A program made the translations under genes and the position numbers. Below, in pieces: positions 28,321-36,214 of a stretch of DNA of 64,000 bases (position 1 is the first letter of the stretch; every line of letters begins with the position of its first letter). The stretch is from SAR324 cluster bacterium REDSEA-S27_B3 (GTDB lineage Bacteria; SAR324; NAC60-12): the NCBI GenBank assembly GCA_001627865.1, contig LUQO01000004.1, positions 158,816 through 222,815 of the forward strand, read 5' to 3'. Below the pieces are notes generated by a model. It was not told the origin of the DNA, searched no databases, and worked only from the letters and a program-made list of their open reading frames with translations.

Positions 28321-31300
28321 ATGAACAATCGGATGGATTCAAACAATAAAAAAAATAAAAAACAAACATCTGCATTTCATGCTGCTGAAGTAATGTCACA
28401 CGATCTTTCTCTTTTGCGGGGGAAGAGGCTTTCTGCATTTTTTGATGATTCTGAAGTTAAAGGTTTGTTATCAGCAGAAGAGATAGAAAAAAAGGTTCAG
28501 CAATTGAAGAGAATTGATGTGGATTCATATATTCAACGTGTAATCAATCCCTCTGAATCAAAAAAGCGTCCAAGCGCCCCGGAAATAATTCAGCAATTAG
28601 GTGGCAAAATGATTGCTGAAGAAACAGACGGGCCGCTTTACATGTCCGAAATTGAAATAAAGTTTTCAGGGCAACCCCGCAGACTGGGTTTTATTGCACA
28701 GAATCACAAAATACAAAATGGTGTCTGGTACCCAAATCATCACCGTAAGGCGGCAGAAAAAGTGCGCTTTTTTGCTTCACACAGTATTCCATTAGTGACA
28801 TTCATGGATACTCCCGGAGCTGCCGCAGATGCAGAAGCAAATCTGGGTAACCAATCTCACAGCATTTCATTTTTAATAAGTGAGATGGCAAATTTGCAAC
28901 TACCTGTTATCGGTGTAGTGTTTGGAGGCGGTTATAGCGGGGGGGCAATTCCATTGGCAACAGCAAATATTCTGCTTTCTGTCAGAGAAGGTGTATTTAA
29001 CACGATACATCCTAAAGGCTTAAGTAACATTGCGCGTAAATATGATCTGTCCTGGCAGGAGTCTGCAAAACACATTGGTGTTTCCGCTTATGAGCTTCAA
29101 TCACAAGGGTATTTTGACGGCATCATAGATTATGCTTATGATCAGCCTCATCAGGTAAAAAACATAAAGGATGCTATTATCAGCGCGGTTGAGATAACTG
29201 AGAAAAATTCATGTAATTTTTTGTATGATAATGAATTCTTCTTCGACCATTATCGCGATAGTATTTACCATTATCTCAATCCCTCAAAACTACTGATTGA
29301 AAGCAACCGTGTAACCGATCGTTCACCAACGGGGACATTGAATATATTTGGTGATGTTTATCGTTTCATGCGTTACCTCAAATTGCGTCAGCGCATTGTC
29401 AGCCGATCTATAGAGAATTATGCAAGGCTGAGCTCTCGGAAAACTCCGGTTGGAAAATTACAAGAAAGGTTAAAAAATGAGCGACAGGAAAAATTCCAGC
29501 AATGGTACAAAACACCTTTGGAAGTCCGATATCATGAAAAACTTAACAAACGGTTGGAACAGTTTGTCAGCGCAAGAGAAGATCGGGAAAAAGAGCGCGG
29601 GAAATTTGTAGCATTTTTTATAGGTGATCCACGAGAGAATTATCAAAAAGCTATAGATGATTTAACCTTGGAAATCCTTCTTTATCTTTATAATTTCTGG
29701 ATGGATAGTACCTCAGAAAACCTGAAGGAACTTAATGAGCAATTGAGTAAATCCACTCTCCATGATCATGCGCCAGATAATCCGAATTTACTTGATTTAC
29801 TCAGAACAACTGAAATATATAAGAGCTTTCAAAAGAATTTCCAGAACATACTTCTTTTTGATTTACTTTACAATCAGGTAATAGAAGCACTCCCAACAAT
29901 AGCTAATGAACTGAAAGGCACAAATCAAATTTCCCAGAAATCCGTGGAACAGCTTTTCGAACAAACTGTTGAGGGAGCTATGGAGGAATTTGAGAAAAAC
30001 TCTTTGCATCATGAAAGCCATGATTTACGATCCCAGTTTTTCAAGTGGCTTGCAGGTTTTATTGAGCGCAAGGATTGTGATGATGTTTTGGGGACCATCA
30101 GTGAATGGAAAAAAGTTGTTTTTCCAAGAATGAGTCCTCCGCTGTTTGGGGTAGTTCGTTATTATTTTTCCGGGCTGCTGCCTTCGCTTTATGCCGCCCA
30201 GCAGAATAAGGGACGTTTTCAGGGGAAAATTACTCCACGCAACATTGGAATTAAAGATTTCTGGAATCGGCTTGATCAATCCTATAAGGATTTATTAATC
30301 CAAAATCTGCTGAGAGAAAACAAACGAAATATTATCACTCCAAAAAAAGTTATTGAGCATTTTTTCAAAGATTTTGAGGAACTGTATGCTGATAGAATTA
30401 CCTCTAACCCTGTAAAATTTCCTGGTTTTCGAGATGCGATTGAGCAGGCATTAGAGAATGGGGTAACACCATGTGGTGTGGTAACCGGACTGGGAACATT
30501 CACAGGTGATGAAATAACTGAATCTGACGAAGGGAAAAAATCAAAAACCAAAAAAACTAAAACAAATTATCGTGTCGGACTTGTGGTAAGCAATGTGGAG
30601 TTTCAAGCAGGTTCTTTTGACATGGCAAGCTGTGAAAAAGTTTGCAGACTGCTTGATGATTGTGCTCGTTTAAAATTGCCTGTGATCTTTTTTATCTCTT
30701 CAGCAGGCATGCAAACAAAAGAGGGCGGCGGCTCTTTATTTTCCATGGCCATCATTAATGAACGCATTACCCGATTTGTAAAGGACTTGGATCTTCCGGT
30801 ACTGTGTTTTGGTTTCCGTGACTGTACCGGAGGGGCACAGGCTAGTTTTGTCACTCATCTGCTTGCAAGAACATATTATTTTTCCGGATCACAAATACCA
30901 TTTGCCGGTCAACTGGTAGTAGAAAGTCATTTGCCAGCCCATTCTACATTATCAAATTATTTGTCCAGTAATCCAGGAACAATGGATGGTCTTGTAAAAA
31001 ATCCGTTTGACAAGGGAATTGATGAAAAACTGAAGGAAATTGATCCGCAAATTCCTGTCGGCCAATTCTCAGTGGAAGAGATCATCTCGCGTATCCTGTC
31101 AGGTGAATATCAAATCTCAGCAGGTGAAGAAGTCAAATCATATTCCACTCAGGAAAATTTACACACTGGCGAAATAAAACGAATTTTAATTCACGCCCGG
31201 GGATGTACCGCTGCCAGACTGATACGAGGGTCACAGGATGCAGGACTGGAGGTTGTGCTGGTAGCTTCTGATCCGGATATGGAAAGTTATCCTGCCAGCT

Positions 31301-32916
31301 TGCTGAGCGAAAAAGATCACCTGGTTTGTATTGGAGGAAAAACTCCCCAGGATAGTTACTTGAACGGAATGAGTGTAATAAGAATCGCCGAACAGGAGGA
31401 AGTTGATGCAATTCATCCCGGAATTGGTTTTTTATCAGAATCACCTCATTATGCACGTATTTGCAGAGAGCATGGATTCAATTTTGTAGGTCCTCGTGCG
31501 GTAAATATGGACAGAATGGGGAACAAATCGAATGCGATTGCTACCGCCCGAAGCCTGAATATCCCTGTTGTCCCTGGTAGTGAAGGTGCCTTAATGGAAC
31601 CTGCGCACGCTATGAACGTGGCTTCAGAAATTGGTTTCCCTGTTCTGATAAAAGCCGCTCATGGTGGTGGAGGTAAAGGGATTGAGGTAGTGAGAGAGGC
31701 TGGGCGGTTCCAGTCTACTTTCACTCGTATGTCACAGGAAGCTTTGAGCGCTTTTGGAAATGGGGATTTATATCTGGAAAAATACATTGGTTCAATGCGT
31801 CACCTGGAATTGCAGATAATTCGTGACATGCACGGCAATTCAAAATTGCTGGGAATTCGGGATTGTTCCATTCAGCGTAACTACCAGAAACTTATTGAGG
31901 AAACTGCTTCCAGAATTCCTACAAAAATCAAGGATCAGCTATATAATTATGCAGAAAAATTGATTGAGGAAATTGATTATGTAGGTGCGGGAACAGTAGA
32001 ATTTATCTACGATTTGGCAGAAAAAAAGGTGTATTTTATGGAAATGAATACACGTCTTCAAGTAGAGCATCCTGTATCTGAAATGGTTTCCGGAGTTGAT
32101 CTTGTTCGCCAGCAGTTTGAAGTTGCACAGGGTAATAACATTCGTGATTTGGATTATAAGCTAAACGGACATGCAATTGAATTGCGTGTGATTGCCGAGA
32201 AAGTTGAGTTGGATGATAATGGTGAATTATTGTTTGTGCCCGATCCAGGTCATGTGACAGAAGTGTTTTTCCCTGAAAAGTCTAATGTAAGAGTTATTCA
32301 AACGGTAACTTCTGGTTCTGTGGTTTCACCTTTTTATGACAGCCTTGTTGCGCAAATTATTTGCTGGGGCAAATCACGCCGCGATGCAATCAACCGTTTA
32401 CTTGATTATTTAAAACGAGTGAGAATTCATGGTATTTCAACTAACCTTGCTTTGAACCGTGCAATTTTGCAGGATGCGTCTTTTCAAAAAGGAAGTTTCA
32501 GCACAGGATTTCTTGCGGATTTTTTCATGCGAATTGACTCACAGAAACTATTAAATGAAGCCCGAAAAGATTCCGGTGCGTCAAAAAGTCCTGTGGATAA
32601 AAAGTCCATAATGCTGGAAGGCTCAGATGAACTTAAAGTCTTATCTCCCCAGATGGGCGGCTTCTATCGCGCCCCGTCAGAAGAAGATGATCCGTTTGTC
32701 AGTGAGGGTCAGATCATTGACGTAAATCAAACACTCTGTTTGCTGGAATCAATGAAAGTCTTCTCAGAGTTAACGCTTTCGGACTATAAAGGTCCGGATG
32801 GCAGTACATTATATCCGGATGATATTAAATACAAAGTAACTCGAGTTATTGCAGAAGACCAAAACACTGTAAATCAGGGCGATTTGCTATTTGTGATGCT
32901 GCCTATGGTTGCCTGA
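28321..32916 (+). CDS. Single-chain acetyl-CoA/acyl-CoA carboxylase: CT(alpha-like)-CT(beta-like)-BC-BCCP fusion
   Basis: All functions for biotin-dependent carboxylation of acyl-CoA lie in one 1531-residue chain. Residues about 95-300 are AccA-like (DTPG at 163-166; GGGYSGGA at 202-209). A long helical region of no recognised family follows. About 695-930 is AccD-like (SSAGMQ at 793-798, CTGGAQ at 835-840) but without the AccD Cys4 zinc ribbon. About 950-1410 is biotin carboxylase (HGGGGKG at 1114-1120; EMNTRLQVEH from 1241). About 1440-1531 is a biotin carrier with Lys1479 in ESMKV, where EAMKM is usual. The alpha-before-beta order and C-terminal BC/BCCP differ from eukaryotic ACC and from bacterial separate subunits. 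It likely makes malonyl-CoA, but another acyl-CoA substrate is possible. Confidence 0.9.
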   Translation: MNNRMDSNNKKNKKQTSAFHAAEVMSHDLSLLRGKRLSAFFDDSEVKGLLSAEEIEKKVQQLKRIDVDSYIQRVINPSESKKRPSAPEIIQQLGGKMIAEETDGPLYMSEIEIKFSGQPRRLGFIAQNHKIQNGVWYPNHHRKAAEKVRFFASHSIPLVTFMDTPGAAADAEANLGNQSHSISFLISEMANLQLPVIGVVFGGGYSGGAIPLATANILLSVREGVFNTIHPKGLSNIARKYDLSWQESAKHIGVSAYELQSQGYFDGIIDYAYDQPHQVKNIKDAIISAVEITEKNSCNFLYDNEFFFDHYRDSIYHYLNPSKLLIESNRVTDRSPTGTLNIFGDVYRFMRYLKLRQRIVSRSIENYARLSSRKTPVGKLQERLKNERQEKFQQWYKTPLEVRYHEKLNKRLEQFVSAREDREKERGKFVAFFIGDPRENYQKAIDDLTLEILLYLYNFWMDSTSENLKELNEQLSKSTLHDHAPDNPNLLDLLRTTEIYKSFQKNFQNILLFDLLYNQVIEALPTIANELKGTNQISQKSVEQLFEQTVEGAMEEFEKNSLHHESHDLRSQFFKWLAGFIERKDCDDVLGTISEWKKVVFPRMSPPLFGVVRYYFSGLLPSLYAAQQNKGRFQGKITPRNIGIKDFWNRLDQSYKDLLIQNLLRENKRNIITPKKVIEHFFKDFEELYADRITSNPVKFPGFRDAIEQALENGVTPCGVVTGLGTFTGDEITESDEGKKSKTKKTKTNYRVGLVVSNVEFQAGSFDMASCEKVCRLLDDCARLKLPVIFFISSAGMQTKEGGGSLFSMAIINERITRFVKDLDLPVLCFGFRDCTGGAQASFVTHLLARTYYFSGSQIPFAGQLVVESHLPAHSTLSNYLSSNPGTMDGLVKNPFDKGIDEKLKEIDPQIPVGQFSVEEIISRILSGEYQISAGEEVKSYSTQENLHTGEIKRILIHARGCTAARLIRGSQDAGLEVVLVASDPDMESYPASLLSEKDHLVCIGGKTPQDSYLNGMSVIRIAEQEEVDAIHPGIGFLSESPHYARICREHGFNFVGPRAVNMDRMGNKSNAIATARSLNIPVVPGSEGALMEPAHAMNVASEIGFPVLIKAAHGGGGKGIEVVREAGRFQSTFTRMSQEALSAFGNGDLYLEKYIGSMRHLELQIIRDMHGNSKLLGIRDCSIQRNYQKLIEETASRIPTKIKDQLYNYAEKLIEEIDYVGAGTVEFIYDLAEKKVYFMEMNTRLQVEHPVSEMVSGVDLVRQQFEVAQGNNIRDLDYKLNGHAIELRVIAEKVELDDNGELLFVPDPGHVTEVFFPEKSNVRVIQTVTSGSVVSPFYDSLVAQIICWGKSRRDAINRLLDYLKRVRIHGISTNLALNRAILQDASFQKGSFSTGFLADFFMRIDSQKLLNEARKDSGASKSPVDKKSIMLEGSDELKVLSPQMGGFYRAPSEEDDPFVSEGQIIDVNQTLCLLESMKVFSELTLSDYKGPDGSTLYPDDIKYKVTRVIAEDQNTVNQGDLLFVMLPMVA

Positions 32917-32932
32917 TCATTTGTCAGCAGTC

Positions 32933-33949
32933 ATGAATCAAACACAAAAAATTACTACCAATATTTCTTCTCCTCCGCCAGCAAGTTTAGATCAAATCCT
33001 TCAGCCTGTCTCTTCAGACATAGAAATTCTTGAGTCACAGATATCCCGTGATATAAAAACCGACATCCCTTTGCTCAACAATGCGGCAGAACATATTTTA
33101 AGTTCCGGAGGAAAGCGTCTGCGTCCTTCTCTGGTACTTTTAGGGGCGGAGCTGTTTGGAGGTGTTAACGAACATGTAATGCAGGCGGCTCAAGTAGTTG
33201 AGTACATACACACTGCAACATTGCTGCATGATGATGTTGTGGATGGCGCAGAAACAAGGAGATCAAAACAAGCTGTATGCAGAATATGGGGAAATGAGGC
33301 GAGTGTACTTTCAGGTGATTATTTGTTTGCAATGTCTTTTCACCGAATGACTAAAATGCGCAATTCTGAAGTTTTGAAACTCATGTCGGAGACAACAACA
33401 AAGATGGCACTTGGGGAATTGTTACAATTAACTCGTTCATTCGAAACAACAGATGAAGAAGAATATTTAGAAATAATTATTAACAAAACTGCGTGTCTTT
33501 TTGCTGCAGCAATCAAAACTGGTGCACTGCTTGCCGATGCTCCTGAAAACTCCGCAAATCAGTTGTATGATTACGGTATGGCTTTGGGGATTTGTTTTCA
33601 GATAGTTGATGATGCTCTTGATTATACGGACGAGAAAAAAACAGGGAAACCTGTGGGAGGTGATTTGCAGGAACGCAAAATTACCCTGCCTTTGAGTCAT
33701 TTGCTCGAAAAAGCAAATCAAGGGGACAGGAAACGGCTGGAAGAGATTTTATCCGGAAAGGAAATTGAAAAATCTCAAATTAATGAGGTAATCAGCATGA
33801 TGAAAAGTTACGGTTCAATTCCGTACACATTAGCATACTCCAAAAAGTACGCACTTAAGGCTCAAAGCTGTTTAGCTAATTTTCCTGATTCGGCTTTGAG
33901 AAACGCTCTTTCCCAAATAGCTGATTTCATTGTTTCACGACAGGATTGA
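32933..33949 (+). CDS. ispB: Polyprenyl diphosphate synthase (octaprenyl-type)
   Basis: A trans-prenyltransferase that extends farnesyl or geranyl diphosphate with isopentenyl diphosphate, supplying quinone side chains. The 338 residues from the ATG at 32933 include the first Asp-rich motif LLHDDVVD with the upstream GGKRLRPSL, and the second FQIVDDALDY. The N-terminus before SLDQIL is poorly conserved; a TTG at 32909, overlapping the carboxylase end, is an alternative start. It closes the 24.3-33.9 kb gene run, placing quinone tail synthesis next to malonyl-CoA synthesis. Chain length cannot be read from sequence. Confidence 0.9.
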   Translation: MNQTQKITTNISSPPPASLDQILQPVSSDIEILESQISRDIKTDIPLLNNAAEHILSSGGKRLRPSLVLLGAELFGGVNEHVMQAAQVVEYIHTATLLHDDVVDGAETRRSKQAVCRIWGNEASVLSGDYLFAMSFHRMTKMRNSEVLKLMSETTTKMALGELLQLTRSFETTDEEEYLEIIINKTACLFAAAIKTGALLADAPENSANQLYDYGMALGICFQIVDDALDYTDEKKTGKPVGGDLQERKITLPLSHLLEKANQGDRKRLEEILSGKEIEKSQINEVISMMKSYGSIPYTLAYSKKYALKAQSCLANFPDSALRNALSQIADFIVSRQD

Positions 33950-33969
33950 ATTAACAGAATTTTTTCATT

Positions 33970-34404
33970 TTACATTTCCTGCGCGGATGCTGAGTGACGG
34001 CTGTAAAGGCTACTCCAGCGGATTGCGCGTCGAGATGCCTCACCGAGTGAAATTAAGATATCCTCAATTTTCAGTGGTTTTTCGAAAAAATCATAAGCAC
34101 CGCCCTGCATGCATTGTATAACCCGCGGTAAGGTACTGTGTGATGTCATTACAAAAATCTGCATAAGGGAATTCATTTTTTTGATTTCCAGCAATAATTC
34201 AACCCCACTCATTTCCCCCATCATAATATCAGTAATCACAACGTGAAAGAAACTTCGCTGCAGTGTGTTCAGCGCTTCTTCGGCGTTCTTGGCGGTGCTT
34301 ACGTGATAACCTTCTTTTTCCAAAGATTGACGAAGGACCAAAAGAATATTCTCATCATCATCCACTACCAGAATACTTAATTTCGATTCAGTTGTCTTTC
34401 CCAT
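33970..34404 (-). CDS. Stand-alone response-regulator receiver domain
   Basis: A single CheY-like receiver of 144 residues with no output domain. The acidic pocket is VVDDDEN (residues 13-19), the phospho-acceptor Asp59 is in VVITDIMM, the switch Thr in VMTSHS, and the conserved Lys in FFEKPLK. About 20 extra C-terminal residues (RAIRWSSLYSRH) are not part of the fold. It has no adjacent kinase; the orphan PAS kinase at 3037 is a possible but unproven partner. It lies 15 nt downstream of the TrpC-like gene on the same strand. Confidence 0.9.
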   Translation of the reverse strand: MGKTTESKLSILVVDDDENILLVLRQSLEKEGYHVSTAKNAEEALNTLQRSFFHVVITDIMMGEMSGVELLLEIKKMNSLMQIFVMTSHSTLPRVIQCMQGGAYDFFEKPLKIEDILISLGEASRRAIRWSSLYSRHSASAQEM

Positions 34405-34419
34405 TAGTTGTTTTTCAGC

Positions 34420-35268
34420 TTAAGATTTATTTACTGTTCCTGTAAGTGATCTTAAAAATCCGACACGGTCCTCAGCCTTCATAACGGAATTCCCGATTAG
34501 AGCTGCGTCACAGGGGATTTTTAACAGACTTTGGATATCTTCCGGAGTATTAACGTAGCTGGCACTGATCAAAAGTTTACCAGGCTGTTCCTTCCATGCT
34601 CTCAGATCCGGATAACGTTCCCACCATTCTGAAATTACCTCAATGCTTCCTTTGTCATAAGATTCGGTAGGATCCTCCGGAATTGCTGCGATCGGCCGGT
34701 TATTAATCATCAATATGTCCGGATTAGTCCCAAGTGCCCTTGGCAGTTCATTTTCAACAGAACATTCTACTACTGCTTCCAGTCCGATATTTTTTGCCTC
34801 AGCGATGATTTTACCCAACTCTTTCTGCTTGAAATAATATGCCAGTATCAAAGCCGCGCTTGCTCCGCGTAAGCGTCCTTCCATAAGCTGATATGAATTT
34901 ACTATGAACTCTTTGTGCAACAAAGGCAAAGAGGAAATCCCGGATACTTTTTCCAATATTTCAAGAGAACCTCCAAACCAGCTCTGATCGGTCAAAACAG
35001 AAATTGCTTTTGCGCCTCCATCCTCGAAATCCCTGACTACACAATCAGGTTCAAGCCTCTCAACATTTTTACGGCCTGGCGCTCTGGATTTTACTTCCAG
35101 GATAAGTGAAATCGATTCGTCATGCTTGCGCAACAAGCGCTTTCTAAAATCCGGAGCTGCTTCAAGTTTATCAATTTGTGTTCTAAGATTTTCTTCGCTA
35201 ATTTCAGATCTGCGCTGGGCAATCTCTTTTAATTTGAGATCATGTAATCTGTCTAAAAATGTTCTCAC
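34420..35268 (-). CDS. trpC: Indole-3-glycerol-phosphate synthase-like protein (divergent)
   Basis: A TIM-barrel protein of 282 residues matching IGPS, the fourth step of tryptophan synthesis. Glu58 and Lys60 (LILEVKSRAPG, normally close to EVKRASPS), Lys119 (LLHKEFIV), Glu168 and Asn189/Asn190 (MINNR) are retained. The usual SES near the C-terminus is SAS here (Ala236), losing a conserved active-site Glu, although Ser237 and the ALIGNSVMKAED phosphate loop remain. No other trp genes are near. It may be the working TrpC or a paralog with altered activity. Confidence 0.78.
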   Translation of the reverse strand: MRTFLDRLHDLKLKEIAQRRSEISEENLRTQIDKLEAAPDFRKRLLRKHDESISLILEVKSRAPGRKNVERLEPDCVVRDFEDGGAKAISVLTDQSWFGGSLEILEKVSGISSLPLLHKEFIVNSYQLMEGRLRGASAALILAYYFKQKELGKIIAEAKNIGLEAVVECSVENELPRALGTNPDILMINNRPIAAIPEDPTESYDKGSIEVISEWWERYPDLRAWKEQPGKLLISASYVNTPEDIQSLLKIPCDAALIGNSVMKAEDRVGFLRSLTGTVNKS

Positions 35269-35544
35269 TGTGTCAATTTAGTACATTCAATTCAAGGGAT
35301 AAATACAACACCTGCAGATAGTCAACACATCCTAATACAATCAGCATGCCGTTGAGCAGCTTACGATTCAAGTATTCATTCTTTATATTTTACAGCACTT
35401 TTTTTGACATAGCTGTTGATTTTTTCACCTGAATTTAACTTGTTTGGAAGAGTAACTTATATATTTCTCTACAATTAAAATAATTGTTTGTGGTCTCCAT
35501 ATTGCAGTAATACAAATAAATGACTTTATTTAAAAAGAATAAAG

Positions 35545-35564
35545 AATATATTAATCAATATATT
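35545..35564. repeat. AT-rich inverted/direct repeat before the mini-protein genes
   Basis: AATATATT-AATC-AATATATT: an 8-bp self-complementary unit repeated after 4 nt, ending 20 nt before the first mini-protein start. It could be an operator or a leader hairpin. The remainder of the 316-nt gap 35269-35584 is AT-rich and shows no clear gene and only a TTGACA (35404-35409) without a matching -10. Confidence 0.4.
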
Positions 35565-35584
35565 TCAACTACTTAGGAGAAAAA

Positions 35585-35758
35585 ATGAGTGTTTCTCGCG
35601 ATCAGATAAATGAAGCAATGGCTCGATTTTTAGAACGCGGAGGTTCAATCCGTCGCTATGATCGAGTTGTAGGAGAGCCGATTTTAGGCAGTGATATTTG
35701 GATTACTGAAGACACATTGGAACTGATTGAAACGAATGACTCCGATTTTTGGGGTTAA
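35585..35758 (+). CDS. DSDF mini-protein 1 (57 residues), unknown
   Basis: A 57-residue frame preceded by a good ribosome site (TTAGGAG, 5 nt from the ATG). The sequence starts MSVSRDQINEAMARFLERGG and ends ETNDSDFWG. It is clearly paralogous to the next gene: MSVS, the N/E-x-AMARFL-x-R segment, LGSD, an E-x-T-x-ELI-x-T stretch and a DSDF-x-G end are shared. No signal peptide, Cys or membrane segment is present; the C-terminal half is acidic. The conserved N-terminus, conserved end and variable middle would suit a leader-containing peptide precursor, but no modifying enzyme is adjacent. Function unknown. Confidence 0.72.
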   Translation: MSVSRDQINEAMARFLERGGSIRRYDRVVGEPILGSDIWITEDTLELIETNDSDFWG

Positions 35759-35853
35759 TCACATTTTTTTCAGAAAGTTTTTACTTTAGTGTAACGCAGA
35801 ACTAATCAAGGCTATTTTATTTAGATTATTATAATTAGAACTCAGGAGATGTA

Positions 35854-36012
35854 ATGAGTGTTTCCAACCAAAAAAATAATGATGCAATGGCTCGATTTCT
35901 TGTACGACGCTATCAGCAGACTGTATTCGTACCTGTATTAGGTAGTGATACAATTCCCTCTGAGAATACAATAGAGCTTATCAAAACTCATGACTCAGAT
36001 TTTCTGGGATAA
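35854..36012 (+). CDS. DSDF mini-protein 2 (52 residues), unknown
   Basis: A tandem paralog of the previous gene, 95 nt downstream, with its own ribosome site (CAGGAGATGTA before the ATG). It begins MSVSNQKNNDAMARFLVRR and ends THDSDFLG. Identity to copy 1 is concentrated at both ends, while the middle (about residues 19-29) differs in length and sequence. This pattern of selection at the protein level supports real coding despite the short length. It is followed by about 200 nt containing only weak hairpins (36073-36088, 36093-36105) before the convergent MBL/cNMP gene. Confidence 0.72.
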   Translation: MSVSNQKNNDAMARFLVRRYQQTVFVPVLGSDTIPSENTIELIKTHDSDFLG

Positions 36013-36214
36013 GTGATTTTACAAGAATTTTTTTCAAAATCCGCAGTTTCTCAAAAAAAGAATCTTCTGCTGCAGACAAAAAAGTCTGTATAGGTCATCC
36101 TGACCAAGAAAAAATAGCTGAAGTTTCTTGTTCTCTTTAAAAAAGTTTCTACAAAAACGTAGCTGTCCGATTCAGCAATTAATATTGTTGATGTATGGAT
36201 TTATATGGAACACA

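Noticed and set aside
36073..36105. Short hairpins CAGAC/GTCTG and GGTCA/TGACC after mini-protein 2
   Set aside because: Stems of 5 bp without a T-run are not convincing terminators, although the position is suitable.
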